Of a stretch of DNA of 64,000 nt, positions 1-9,744 are shown piece after piece. Each line of letters begins with the position of its first letter. Position 1 is the first letter of the stretch. A program made the translations under genes and the position numbers. Origin of the DNA: Streptomyces sp. GESEQ-4. Its GTDB lineage: Bacteria; Actinomycetota; Actinomycetes; Streptomycetales; Streptomycetaceae. The stretch lies in assembly GCF_017948455.1 (NCBI RefSeq), contig NZ_JAFFSU010000011.1:237705-301704 (forward strand), read 5' to 3'. Below the pieces are notes generated by a model. It searched no databases. It saw nothing but the letters and a program-made list of their open reading frames with translations, and had not been told where the DNA came from.

Positions 1-618
1 TTCGGCGACGTCCAGGCAATCCCCGCCGACCTGTCCAGGCACGACGAGTGTCAGCGCCTCGCTGATCTCGTCAACGCCGACTCGGAACGCCTGGACATCC
101 TTGTCAACAACGCGGGAGCGATGTGGCGCGAGCCGCTGGAGACGTTCCCGGACGAGGCCTGGGACGCAGTGATCGACCTCAATCTCAAGTCGCCGTTCTG
201 GCTGGTGCAGGCGCTGCTCCCCGCACTTCGCAAGGCGGGCACCGCCGATGATCCCGCGCGGATCATCAACATCGGCAGTATCGCCGCCATCCACGTCGCC
301 CAGTCGCCCAACTACTCGTACGCCAGCAGCAAAGCGGCACTCCATCAACTCACCAGAGTGCTTGCCAGAGAGCTGGGCCCACAACACGTCACGGTGAACG
401 CGGTGGCACCGGGAGTTTTTCCGTCGCAGATGATGGCGTCCACACTCGATGCCATCGGCGACACGATCGCAGCGGCGACCCCTCTGCGCCGGCTCGGCCG
501 CGACGACGACATGGCGGGTATCGCCGTATTTCTCGCCGGCCGGGCCGGGTCCTACCTCACGGGCACCATCATCCCGGTGGACGGCGGCATCGCGACGACC
601 GCATCAGGTACCCCTTGA
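1..618 (+). CDS. SDR family NAD(P)-dependent oxidoreductase, 5'-truncated by the window edge
   Basis: The reading frame is open from base 1, so the N-terminal half of the Rossmann fold, including the TGxxxGxG dinucleotide motif, lies outside. The visible 205 residues carry the classical SDR marks in order: NNAG strand-4 motif, the catalytic serine in NIGSIAA, the YASSK Tyr/Lys pair, the AVAPG loop, and the C-terminal GTIIPVDGG segment. It should be a soluble oxidoreductase of alcohol/ketone or 3-oxoacyl type; the substrate cannot be told. The stop is 27 bases before the XRE/MmyB regulator on the same strand. Such regulators are often found beside SDR genes and may control them. Confidence 0.9.
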   Translation, partial: FGDVQAIPADLSRHDECQRLADLVNADSERLDILVNNAGAMWREPLETFPDEAWDAVIDLNLKSPFWLVQALLPALRKAGTADDPARIINIGSIAAIHVAQSPNYSYASSKAALHQLTRVLARELGPQHVTVNAVAPGVFPSQMMASTLDAIGDTIAAATPLRRLGRDDDMAGIAVFLAGRAGSYLTGTIIPVDGGIATTASGTP

Positions 619-645
619 ATTGCGGGACGGGATTACGGTGAGGGG

Positions 646-1515
646 ATGGCCACGATCGATCCACGCACCGAGATCCGGGAGTTTCTCAGCTCGCGTCGCG
701 CCCGCATCACACCCGAGCAGGCGGGCCTGCCCGCTTACGGCGCCAACCGTCGGGTCAAAGGTCTGCGCCGCGAGGAGGTAGCGCTGCTGGCGGGAGTATC
801 GGTCGACTACTACGTGCGCATGGAGCGCGGCAGCCTCGCCGGTGCCTCCGATGGAGTGCTCGACGCGTTGGCCTCTGCCCTGCAACTCGACGAGGCCGAG
901 CGCGACCACCTGTTCCACCTCGCACGCCGATCCAGGGCGCCCGGCGGCCCACGCCGGCGTAGGCCTGCTGTGACGGTGCGCTCGACGCTGCGGCAGGTAC
1001 TCGACGCGATCTCCGATGCGCCTGCCTGGATCGGTAGCGCTCGTTATGACGTGCTCGCCATGAATCAACTCGCTCGCGCGCTGTATTCACCAGTGCTGGC
1101 CGACCCGCGACGGCCCGCGAACACAGCGCGGTTCGTCTATCTGAACCCCGAGGCGGCCAGAGATTTCTTTGTCGACTACGACCGAATTGCCGGTGACGTG
1201 GCCGCGAAGCTACGCATGGAAGCCGGCCGCAATCCGCACGACGAGGAGCTGATCTCCCTCGTCGGCGAATTGTCGACGTGCAGTGAGCTGTTTCGGCAGC
1301 GGTGGGCATCTCAAGACGTACGGCTGCACCGGTCCGGCCGCAAGCGTCTGCGCCATCCGATCGTGGGCCGGCTCGACCTGGACGTCGAATCCCTGCAACT
1401 GCCCGCCGAACCCGGCCTGCACCTCAACGTCTACACCGCACCCGCGGGCACACCGACCGCCGACAATTTGGCGCTCCTGGCGTCATGGGCGGCCACCCAA
1501 CAGACGCCGTACTAG
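646..1515 (+). CDS. XRE-type helix-turn-helix regulator with MmyB-like ligand-binding domain
   Basis: A 289-residue DNA-binding regulator. Residues about 8-85 form the HTH region, with the motif RRVKGLRREEVALLAGVS followed by DYYVRMERG. The remainder, starting near VLDAISDAPAWIGSARYDVLAMN, matches the MmyB-like, PAS-related domain that binds fatty-acid-like ligands in characterised members. The ATG directly follows a GAGGGG that may serve as ribosome binding site. It is probably cotranscribed with the upstream SDR gene. Inference: it senses a lipophilic metabolite handled by that oxidoreductase. Confidence 0.88.
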   Translation: MATIDPRTEIREFLSSRRARITPEQAGLPAYGANRRVKGLRREEVALLAGVSVDYYVRMERGSLAGASDGVLDALASALQLDEAERDHLFHLARRSRAPGGPRRRRPAVTVRSTLRQVLDAISDAPAWIGSARYDVLAMNQLARALYSPVLADPRRPANTARFVYLNPEAARDFFVDYDRIAGDVAAKLRMEAGRNPHDEELISLVGELSTCSELFRQRWASQDVRLHRSGRKRLRHPIVGRLDLDVESLQLPAEPGLHLNVYTAPAGTPTADNLALLASWAATQQTPY

Positions 1516-1531
1516 ATATACGATTTACGGC

Positions 1532-2014
1532 ATGCATATACGTCGCGTCCCTTTCGACCACCCCGACGCCGTCAAGCTCGACAACGAGGTCCAGGCCGAG
1601 TACCACGAGCGCTACGGCGACGGCGGCGACGCCACCTCCCTCGCCCCGTCCGACTTCGAGCCGCCGAACGGCGTGTACCTCATCGCGTACGACGACCAGG
1701 ACCGCCCCGTGGCCACCGGCGGCTGGCGCAGCCAGGACCAGAACGCCGAGGGCAACCAGGACGGCGACGCGGAGCTCAAGCGGATGTACGTCGTCGCGGA
1801 CAAGCGTGGGCAAGGGCTGGCGCGGCGCATGCTCGCCGCCCTCGAGGACGACGCGCGAGCGGGGGGCCGTGTGCGCATGGTGCTGGAGACGGGGCTCCAG
1901 CAGCCGGAGGCGATAGCCCTGTACACGTCCAGCGGTTATGAGCCGTGCGAGAAGTTCGGCTACTACCGCTTCTACGAGTCCAGCCGCTGCTTCGCGAAGC
2001 CCCTCAACTCCTGA
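1532..2014 (+). CDS. GNAT family N-acetyltransferase
   Basis: A 160-residue single-domain GNAT protein. The acetyl-CoA pyrophosphate loop is seen as RGQGLARRM after the ELKRMYVV strand, and the C-terminal ALYTSSGYEPCEKFGYY segment is the usual family end. The ATG at 1532 gives a protein starting with the first beta strand (MHIRRVPF); an upstream extension overlapping the previous gene is unlikely. Its last 11 bases overlap the converging response-regulator gene on the other strand, so the two transcripts collide. Substrate unknown. Confidence 0.85.
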   Translation: MHIRRVPFDHPDAVKLDNEVQAEYHERYGDGGDATSLAPSDFEPPNGVYLIAYDDQDRPVATGGWRSQDQNAEGNQDGDAELKRMYVVADKRGQGLARRMLAALEDDARAGGRVRMVLETGLQQPEAIALYTSSGYEPCEKFGYYRFYESSRCFAKPLNS

Positions 2015-2675
2015 GGAAGGCGAGGACCGCGAGGACCCGCCGGTGGACGTCGTCGGCCGGCGGCAGATCCAGCTTGGTGAGGATGGAACCGATGTGCTTG
2101 CCGACGGCCGCCTCGGACACCACCAGCGCCTTGGCGATCGCTCCGTTCGAGCGCCCCTCGGCGATCAGCGCCAGCACCTCCCGCTCGCGCGGGGTGAGAC
2201 GGGCGAGCGGATCCCGGCGCCGGCGCAGCAGTTGTCGTACGACTTCCGGGTCGACGACCGTGCCGCCGGACGCCACCTCGGCGAGCGCGTCCACGAACTC
2301 CTCGACCTGGCCCACCCGGTCCTTGAGCAGATAGCCGACGCCGGATCCGTCGCCGGAGTCGAGCAGTTCGGCCGCGTACGCCCGCTGCACGTACTGGCTG
2401 AGCACCAGCACCGGCAACCCGGGCCGATCCTCACGCAGTTGGACCGCCGCGTGCAACCCCTCGTCCTGGAAGCCGGGCGGCATCCGTACGTCCGTGACGA
2501 CGACGTCAGGTTCGTGTTCGGCGACCGCCGCCCGCAGAGCGTCCGCGTCACCGACGGCGGCGGCCACCTCGTGGCCGAAGCGGGTGAGCAGCCCGGTCAG
2601 CCCTTCGCGCAGCAGCACGCTGTCCTCGGCGAGGACTATGCGGAGGGTTCTCGGGTGGGGCGGCTCGGACGGCAA
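2004..2675 (-). CDS. NarL/LuxR-family response regulator
   Basis: A 223-residue two-domain regulator. The receiver domain covers residues about 11-130, with the acidic pair ED at 17-18, phosphoacceptor Asp62 in VVVTDVRMP, and the switch Lys in LLKDRV. The C-terminal LuxR HTH includes LTPREREVLALIAEGRSN and AVGKHIGSILTKL. I place the start at a TTG at 2675, because GGAG lies five bases upstream and the sequence begins just before the first receiver strand; this overlaps the sensor-kinase gene by 40 bases, so the pair is translationally coupled. Expected role: phosphorylated by the adjacent kinase, it activates the divergent ABC exporter. Confidence 0.9.
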   Translation of the reverse strand: MPSEPPHPRTLRIVLAEDSVLLREGLTGLLTRFGHEVAAAVGDADALRAAVAEHEPDVVVTDVRMPPGFQDEGLHAAVQLREDRPGLPVLVLSQYVQRAYAAELLDSGDGSGVGYLLKDRVGQVEEFVDALAEVASGGTVVDPEVVRQLLRRRRDPLARLTPREREVLALIAEGRSNGAIAKALVVSEAAVGKHIGSILTKLDLPPADDVHRRVLAVLAFLRS

Positions 2676-3919
2676 GGAATCTCCATGCGCAGCAGGGTCG
2701 GTCCACCCGGCGGGCTGGACAGACTGAGTCTGCCATCGAGGACCGACACCCGGTCGGCGAGGCCCGTGAGTCCGGTGCCCTGTGACATGTCGGCTCCGCC
2801 GCATCCGTCGTCCTCGATACGCAGCACCAGGCGTCCGCCGTCGTACCGCCCGTGTATCCCGGCCGTCTCCGCCCCGCTGTGCCTGGCGACGTTGGCGAGC
2901 GCCTCGCGGGCGACGAAGTACGCGGCCGTCTCGACGGGCCGGGGCAATCGGCCGGGCAGGTCGAGGTCCAGGTCCACCGGCACCGGGCTGCGGTCGGCAG
3001 CGTCGGTGAGGGCGGCCTCGAGGCCGTAGTCGGCGAGGACCTTCGGGTGGATGCCGTGGATCAGCTCCCGCAGTTCGGCAAGGGCTCCGTCGGCGTCCGC
3101 GTGGGCCTTGGCGAGCTGGTCGGCGAGCGGGCCCGGCGGCGCGTCGAGGCGGGCGAGGCCGAGGGTCATGGTGAGGGCGACGAGGCGCTGTTGCGCTCCG
3201 TCGTGCAGATCGCGTTCGATACGGCGGCGCTCCGCCTCGAAGGCGTCCACCAACCGCACGCGGGAGCGGACCAGTTCGGTGACCCGCTCGCTGTCCTCGG
3301 CCTTCGTGGTGAGCAGCGCATGCGCCAGCTCGGCGCGCGCTGCGGCAGCGCACCCGAGGGCGTACGCGCCGGGCGCGAGGAGCGCCAGCCCGAGCACGGC
3401 GACCCCGAAGGCGCCGGGCCAGGCGTCGACCGTCCACACCTTGACCACCTTCGCCTCGCCGTCGACGGCGACGATCAGGGGTGCGCAGGCCATGGACAGC
3501 GGAACGCCCGCCAGCAGTACGACGGCCAGCGCGTCCAGCGGCCACAGCACCAGCCCGAACAGCACGGCGTACGCCAGCTCCCGCCAGGTCGCCGCTTCCT
3601 TGAGCCGCGTCGACAACCACGCCCGCAACCCCGGCACGGCAGGCACCCGATGCTGCCCGGCGGCCACCCGCTGCCCGGCGATCCGCAACCGCCACCGCTC
3701 CACACCCGCCACGGGAATCCCGGCCAGCGCGGTGAGCAGCAGCACCGGCAGCCCGACGACCACGACGGACAGCGCCGCCCCGACCACCGCCCCACTGACG
3801 ATCACCACCAGGACGACCGCCCCGCACACCGCCCCGCTCGCCAGATAGGCAACGGCCCGCCAGGGCCACGGGGACAGCAGATACCCGCGGTCGCCCAGCG
3901 CCCGCCAGATGTTTCGCAT
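2636..3919 (-). CDS. NarL-type sensor histidine kinase (HisKA_3)
   Basis: A 427-residue membrane kinase. Hydrophobic segments lie at residues about 20-75 and 115-190, together making a four- to six-helix sensor with little extracellular sequence, as in intramembrane-sensing kinases. The dimerisation/phosphoacceptor motif is RRRIERDLHDGAQQRL with His239. The HATPase_c domain follows (N box in AREALANVARHS, G box in GTGLTGLADRV). The ATG at 3919 begins MRNIWRALGD; no convincing ribosome binding site is seen. The 180-base region upstream separates it from the ABC transporter on the opposite strand. Confidence 0.9.
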   Translation of the reverse strand: MRNIWRALGDRGYLLSPWPWRAVAYLASGAVCGAVVLVVIVSGAVVGAALSVVVVGLPVLLLTALAGIPVAGVERWRLRIAGQRVAAGQHRVPAVPGLRAWLSTRLKEAATWRELAYAVLFGLVLWPLDALAVVLLAGVPLSMACAPLIVAVDGEAKVVKVWTVDAWPGAFGVAVLGLALLAPGAYALGCAAAARAELAHALLTTKAEDSERVTELVRSRVRLVDAFEAERRRIERDLHDGAQQRLVALTMTLGLARLDAPPGPLADQLAKAHADADGALAELRELIHGIHPKVLADYGLEAALTDAADRSPVPVDLDLDLPGRLPRPVETAAYFVAREALANVARHSGAETAGIHGRYDGGRLVLRIEDDGCGGADMSQGTGLTGLADRVSVLDGRLSLSSPPGGPTLLRMEIPCRPSRPTREPSA

Positions 3920-4099
3920 GGGGATCACCGTAGGAGCCCGGGACGTCCCCCGCGATCGGGCTGCACGGAGAGTCGGGGGTATGCCTGGCCCTACCTCAAG
4001 TCTCGGTCCTGCCGCACTGATTCGGACGGCCGTCGGGCGGTTTCGTGGACGCCACGAAGCCGAACGCCCCTGACTGCGGGGAGAGATGAGCGAGATGAG

Positions 4100-4830
<731 letters not shown>

Positions 4831-4837
<7 letters not shown>

Positions 4838-7371
4838 CCACCACCCTCCACGCGCTGCGCACCCGCTGGACCACGTTCGCCGGCAGCTTCGTCGCGCTCT
4901 CGCTCGGCGTCGCGCTGATGACGGTCATGGGGCTGACCCTGGCCTCCTCCCTGGCCGCGCCCGAGCAACCGCCGGAACGGTTCGCCGCGGCCCTGGTCGT
5001 GGTGCAGGGCCAGGACACCCTGCGCGTCGGCGACCGCACCCAGAAGCTGGCACAGCCACGCCCGGTCCCCGCGCGGACGGTCGCCGCGCTGCGCACCCTC
5101 GGCAAGGTCACCGAGGACCGCGCCTTCGCCGTACGAGCGGAGCGCGCGCCCAGCGATCTGGTGGGTCACCCGTGGTCGACGGCCGCTTTCGCCCCGTACG
5201 AACTGAGCGCGGGCCGTGCGCCCCGAGCCGCGGACGAGGTGGTGGCGACCGGCGACTGGAGCGCCGTAGGGAAGAAGCTGCGCACGGACCACGGGACGGT
5301 ACGGGTGGTCGGGACGGTGCGCGCACGTGGCTTCGGCTTCTGCTTCGAGAACGCGCTGTTCTACCCGGACGCCCGGGCCGCCGCGCTGTCGCCGCCGGTC
5401 ATGCGACTCGTCGTGGACGCGAAGGCGTCGGAGGTACGACGGCTGGTGGCTCCCGGCGTGCGCGTCCTCACCGGGGACGAACGGCGGCTGGCGGACGCCG
5501 ATCCCGACCGCGACGCCGAGGCGCTCACCGCGCTGAATGCCCTGTTCGGCACGGCGGGCGGCGTCACCGCGTTCGTGTCGGTGTTCGTCGTGGCGTCCAC
5601 GTTCGCCTTCGCGGTCGCCCAGCGGCGCCGCGAGTTCGGGCTGCTGCGCATGGTGGGGGCCACGCCGGGCCGGCTGCGCCGCATGGTCGTCGCGGAGGCG
5701 CTGACGGTCGGCGCGCTCGCGTCGGCGGCGGGCTGCGCGCTGGGGGCGTACGGCGCCCCGCACCTCGCCGGCCTGGTCGTCGAAGGCGGCCTCGCCCCGG
5801 CCTGGTTCACGATCGGCGACCACACCTGGCCGTACCAACTGGCGTTCTGGACGGGCCTGTCGGCCGCCCTGTGCGGGTCGGTCGCCGCGTCCTGGCGGGC
5901 CGGGCGAACCGGTCCGACGCAGGCGCTGCGGGAAGCGTCGGTGGACAGCGGGGCGAGCGGGATGCGGCCATGGGGACGTCTCCTGTGCGGGACAGCCCTG
6001 CTGATCACGGCCACCGTGACCCTGGTCCTGGCGCTGCTGACCGAGCCGGGTGACCTGCTGCACCGCAAGACGTACATCAGCCGCCCGATGCTCCTGATCA
6101 CCGCGGTCGCCCTGCTCTCCCCGGCGCTGGTGGGTCCGCTGACCCGGCTGATCGTCCGGCTGCCCGGCGCGATCGGCCTGCTGGTCCGGGAGAACGCCGC
6201 GGCCGGCGTCGGACGCACGGCCGCCGTGGCCGCGCCGGTTCTGGTCACGGTCGCTCTGACGGGCTCCCTGCTGGGCGCCACGGCGACCTTGAACGAGGCA
6301 CGGGCGACCGAGGCACGGGAGCGGACCGCCGCGGACTTCGTGGTGACGTCGGCGGGGGCGCCACTGGACGCGGCGACCGTGCGGCGACTTCGGGAGGTGC
6401 CCGGGGCCGATGTCTCCCCGGTCGCGTCGAGCGCGGTGTACGTCCTCGAGGACGGCGTCGCCCTCATCAAGTCCGAGGCCCACGCGGTCGATCCACACCG
6501 ACTCGCCGCCACCGCACACCTGCCGCTCACCGACGGCCGCGTCACCGACCTCGACGACGACTCGATCATCGTCAACGAGGAGTGGTCCCGGCACCGGGTC
6601 GGCGAACACGTGCCGGTCTGGCTCGGCGACGGCACCCGACGGTCCCTGCGGATCGCCGGGGTGATGCCGGTGGGGACCGGGGACAACGGGGTGTACGTCA
6701 CAGCGGCGAACGCGCCGGGAGCGGTGGTGGAACGGGTGGATGTGCGGGTGCGGGAGGGGGCGGACAGGGCGGGGGTGGCGGGGGCGTTGCGGGAGGCGGT
6801 GGGGTTGGGGGAGACGGTGGGCTTGCGGGAGGTGGTGGGCGGCCGTAGGCACGCGGCGCACGCCGACGTCGTCACCTCCGACGACTGGGTCCGGACGGCC
6901 TTCCCCACGACGGGCCTCGTCGACACCGACCGAGCCACCCGCCTCGGCATCCTGCTCGTCCTCGGCATCGCCCTCCTCTACACCGGCATCTCCCTCGCCA
7001 ACACCCAGCTCATGGCGGCCTCCGACCGCGCACGGGAGCTGACGGCCCTACGCCACGCCGGCGCCACCCGCACCCAGGTGCTGCGCCTGGTCGCCGCCGA
7101 GGCCCTGACGGTCGTAGTGATCGGCGCGCTCCTCGGCCTCCTGGTGACCGGCCTCAACCTGCTCGGCATGTGCAGCGCCCTCGCCCTGCAGTCCGTGTGG
7201 TCGCAGATCCGACTCCCCTGGGCGGAACTCGGCGCGACAACGGGCGCGTGCGCGGTGCTGGCTGTGGTATCCGCGGTACTCCCGACCGCAGTCGCGCTGC
7301 GCCCCCGCACAAAGAGAAATCCCGCCCGATCTCACGATCGGACGGGATCCCGTCAACCATCCCCGAGCTGA
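4831..7371 (+). CDS. FtsX-family ABC transporter permease
   Basis: An 846-residue membrane protein with two FtsX units. One N-terminal helix (about 12-34) is followed by an extracellular domain, three helices (about 245-350), a central pair of helices (about 385-445), a second extracellular domain (about 480-680) and the last three helices, ending in TAVALRPR. GTG at 4831 lies 8-10 bases after GGAGG. Oddities: the last 18 or so codons run through an inverted repeat that looks like a terminator (7319-7348), and codons between about 6700 and 6840 switch to G-ending forms, producing long G tracts. It works as a homodimer with the preceding ATPase, likely a mechanotransmission or efflux system. 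Confidence 0.9.
6752..6811 (+). other. G-tract-rich patch inside the permease gene
   Basis: Within about 60 bases there are runs of five, three, five and five G residues separated by loops of one to six bases, followed by three more runs of three to five. This satisfies the usual intramolecular G-quadruplex pattern on the coding strand. The reading frame is intact and codes an ordinary Val/Arg/Gly/Ala stretch; the tracts come from G-ending codons where neighbours use C. A function is not shown. Confidence 0.45.
7319..7348 (+). terminator. Terminator-like hairpin within the 3' end of the permease gene
   Basis: ATCCCGCCCGATC at 7319-7331 pairs with GATCGGACGGGAT at 7336-7348 across a four-base loop, with a single mismatch. 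It is inside the annotated reading frame, 23 bases before its stop, so either the permease has gained a short tail or the real 3' end is here. No T tract follows, as is common in high-GC actinobacteria. Confidence 0.6.
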
Positions 7372-7391
7372 CTCAAGAACAGTTGTTGCGG

Positions 7392-7465
7392 TGGACCTGT
7401 GGGGATTTGAACCCCAGACCCCCTCGATGCGAACGAGGTGCGCTACCAGACTGCGCCACAGGCCC
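7392..7465 (-). tRNA. tRNA-Ala, anticodon CGC
   Basis: Read on the minus strand, the 74 bases fold into a full cloverleaf. The acceptor GGGCCTG pairs with CAGGTCC, the D stem is GCGC/GCGC, the anticodon stem CCTCG/CGAGG holds the loop TTCGCAT with anticodon CGC (Ala, codon GCG), and the T arm contains GGTTCAAAT between CTGGG and CCCAC-type strands. The discriminator base is A; the CCA end is not encoded. It lies alone between the permease gene and sepX. Confidence 0.95.
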
Positions 7466-7592
7466 TTGCAACGAGTGAAACCTTAGCACCCCGATCCGGA
7501 TGCTTGGAAATCCGTTCCGTCGCCGGTCGAGGGACCGGGACAGGGCTGGTGGGGCGGGTGGGCGGGGCCGGCGCCGGGTGGCGGCGCGGGGC

Positions 7593-8882
7593 CTACTCGT
7601 TCGCCGCGCGCGGCCGGTCCCCGTCCTCGTACTGGTCGAACAGCGGCGTACGCCCCCGCTCCCGTGCCCGGCGGGCGGAAGCGGCGCGGCGGGCGTCGCT
7701 GCGGTCGCCTTCTTCTTCCTTGTCGTCCGCGCGGGCGCCCGTCTCGTCGTGGCCGGCGGATTCGCGTACGGCGGCGGAGTCGGCGCTGTTGGCACGTTCC
7801 CGCGTCCCGGCTCCCGCCTCGCCGTCCCGGGCGACCGAGCTGGAGCGTGCGGAGCTCCACGCGTCCGGTGCGCCGAGGTCCACGCCGGCGGTGGCCCGCG
7901 GAGCGACCGGCGCTGTCACATAGGTGGGCAGCGGCACCGGTACCGGGTCCCAGCTGTCGCCCTGACCCGGCCGCCGTTGCCGCTCGCGCTGCTGGTCGAC
8001 CCACTCGGCGTGGTCGGTCTGCTCGACGAGGGCGCGGCGGTCGGCGGCGAGGGCCGAGAGGCCGGCGTCCTGCTCCGGCTCGGGCCTTTCGTCGTGCTCG
8101 TCGGTTCCGGTGCCCGTGCCCGCGCCGGCTTCGGCGGAGGTGCGCCGACGCGACTGGCGGCTGCGCTCGCGCAGTCGCTGCGCCGCGGCCTCGGCTCGGC
8201 GCCGGTCCATCTGGTAGGCGAAGCGGCGGCGTTCCTGGGCGCGGAGATACACGATGTACGCGCTGAGCATCACGGCGGGCACGCCGGGCGCCCAGAGGAA
8301 CGCGAGCCCGCCGACCGCGGCGACGATCGCGCCGAGGGTGAAGGCGAGGAAGAGGACCACCGTGGTGCGCCGGCGGCGCGCGAGGACCTTGGTGCGCCGA
8401 GCCCGTGCTTCGGCCGCCTCCGCGTCGGGGGTGCGCCGGGCGGCCGGCACTCGCTTGCGCGGCGGCGCGGCTGCGGGTTCGGGCGCCGGCTTGGCTTCGG
8501 GCGCGGAGGCGTGGGTGGATTTGGGCTCCGGCGCGGGCGCATGCTCGCGCGCCGGTTCCGAGCGCCGTTGGGCCGGCGGCTGAACCGCCGCGCGCGCCTG
8601 CGGGCGGATCGGTGGCATGGCGAAGGCCCGGACGTCCACCGAATCGGTGACCGTGCCCGGGTCGTCGGCGCTGGGCTCCCCCTCGTCGGCGGAGCGCGCG
8701 CGCAGGTCCTTGGCGTATCGGCGCTCCATCGCCGCCCGTCCGGACAGCAGCCGGATGGCGGTGCTGAAGCGTTCCGTCGGACGGGCCTCGTTCAGCTCGT
8801 CCTGCCTACGGAGCCACATCGGCACCAAGTAGGCGGCCCAGGCCCCGACAATGACTGCGTAGATGAGGCCGCTGCTGCTCAC
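7593..8882 (-). CDS. sepX: SepX, conserved actinobacterial divisome membrane protein (GLPR counterpart)
   Basis: A 429-residue membrane protein. An N-terminal helix (about 5-25, SGLIYAVIVGAWAAYLVPMW) is followed by a conserved basic segment, a long Pro/Ala-rich linker (about 90-150), a pair of helices (about 175-225, VVLFLAFTLGAIVAAVGG onward) and a charged C-terminal tail. This layout and position, four genes from a MoeA-type gene, match SepX of Streptomyces and GLPR of corynebacteria, membrane proteins of the division machinery. GTG at 8882 is the only start that keeps the first helix at the N-terminus. The 185-base AT-richer upstream region could hold its own promoter. Function is assigned from order and architecture, not from a search. 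Confidence 0.8.
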   Translation of the reverse strand: MSSSGLIYAVIVGAWAAYLVPMWLRRQDELNEARPTERFSTAIRLLSGRAAMERRYAKDLRARSADEGEPSADDPGTVTDSVDVRAFAMPPIRPQARAAVQPPAQRRSEPAREHAPAPEPKSTHASAPEAKPAPEPAAAPPRKRVPAARRTPDAEAAEARARRTKVLARRRRTTVVLFLAFTLGAIVAAVGGLAFLWAPGVPAVMLSAYIVYLRAQERRRFAYQMDRRRAEAAAQRLRERSRQSRRRTSAEAGAGTGTGTDEHDERPEPEQDAGLSALAADRRALVEQTDHAEWVDQQRERQRRPGQGDSWDPVPVPLPTYVTAPVAPRATAGVDLGAPDAWSSARSSSVARDGEAGAGTRERANSADSAAVRESAGHDETGARADDKEEEGDRSDARRAASARRARERGRTPLFDQYEDGDRPRAANE

Positions 8883-8954
8883 GCCTCACACGGTAGAGGG
8901 GTTTGCGTGAGGCCATCTGCCAATTGAGCCGGTGTGTCGCACGATCTGGCTGAT

Positions 8955-9048
8955 ATTTCGAACTTTTTTTGTGACCGATGCGATCAGCAGCCCGCCGAGG
9001 GTGCGAATTTATGGGCTTGAGCCGGTCATCGGGCGAACAATTTCGAAC
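8955..9048. repeat. Repeated ATTTCGAAC elements upstream of sepX
   Basis: ATTTCGAAC occurs at 8955-8963 and again at 9040-9048, in an AT-rich patch between rimJ and sepX. Each contains the palindrome TTCGAA. Two copies 85 bases apart in front of a developmental division gene may be regulator sites. No known Streptomyces regulator motif is matched. Confidence 0.35.
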
Positions 9049-9067
9049 ACTTATTCAATTTCCAGGG

Positions 9068-9724
9068 CTAGGCGGGATTCCCCTGGGTGTTCTGCGGGTT
9101 CGCCTGGGTGTTCTGCGGGTTCGTCCGCGGCGCTTTCCGCGAGCGCGACCGGCGCCAGCGGCTCAGCAGCCCTTCGGGCACCTCTTCCGCGGTGAGCGCG
9201 AAGACGAGGTGGTCGCGCCAGGCTCCGTCGATGTGCAGATAACGCGGACGCAGCCCCTCCTCGCGGAATCCGAGTTTCTCCACGACCCGGCGGCTGGGCC
9301 CGTTCTCGGGGCGAATGCAGACCTCGATGCGGTGCAGACCAACGGTCCGGAAACAGTGGTCCACGACAAGCGCCACAGCCGTGGGCATCACCCCGCGTCC
9401 TGCCACATCCTCGTCCACCCAGTAGCCGATGTGCCCCGAGCACATCGAACCCCAGGTGATCCCGGCGACCGTCAACTGCCCCACCAGCCGTCCCTGGTAC
9501 TCGATCACGAACGGCAGCATCCGGCCCGCGTTCGCCTCGGACCGCAGATGGCGCACCATCTGGCGGTAGGTCGGCCGGTGCGCGATCGGCCCGGTCGGCG
9601 TGGGCGGCGGAATCGTCGCCTCCCAGGGCCGCAGCCAGTCGCGGTTGCGCCGGTTGACCTCGCGCCAGGCGCGCTGGTCGCGCAGCTTTATCGGCCGGAG
9701 GACGACATCGCCGTCCACCAGCAC
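9068..9724 (-). CDS. rimJ: RimJ-like GNAT N-acetyltransferase
   Basis: A 218-residue acetyltransferase of the RimJ/RimL group. The N-terminal VVLRPIKLRDQRAWREVN and WLRPWE motifs, the acetyl-CoA site in VAGRGVMPTAVALVVDHCF, and the EVCIRPENGPSRRVVEKLGF segment are diagnostic. Family members acetylate protein or peptide N-termini or amino groups. GTG at 9724 is chosen because the protein then starts directly at the first strand. The C-terminus ends in a duplicated NPQNTQ-type repeat encoded by a 21-base tandem duplication. It sits between moaB and sepX, the order known around corynebacterial glp. Confidence 0.88.
   Translation of the reverse strand: MLVDGDVVLRPIKLRDQRAWREVNRRNRDWLRPWEATIPPPTPTGPIAHRPTYRQMVRHLRSEANAGRMLPFVIEYQGRLVGQLTVAGITWGSMCSGHIGYWVDEDVAGRGVMPTAVALVVDHCFRTVGLHRIEVCIRPENGPSRRVVEKLGFREEGLRPRYLHIDGAWRDHLVFALTAEEVPEGLLSRWRRSRSRKAPRTNPQNTQANPQNTQGNPA
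9082..9123. repeat. Perfect 21-base tandem duplication at the rimJ 3' end
   Basis: Two identical 21-base units occupy 9082-9102 and 9103-9123. They encode the repeated NPQNTQ element near the C-terminus and keep the reading frame, so this looks like a recent slippage event in a disordered tail. Confidence 0.85.
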
Positions 9725-9744
9725 GGCCGGCCAGGATGGGCTGT

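Noticed and set aside
7392..7465. tRNA-Ala as integration site of a mobile element
   Set aside because: No integrase gene and no duplicated tRNA 3' end were seen on either side.
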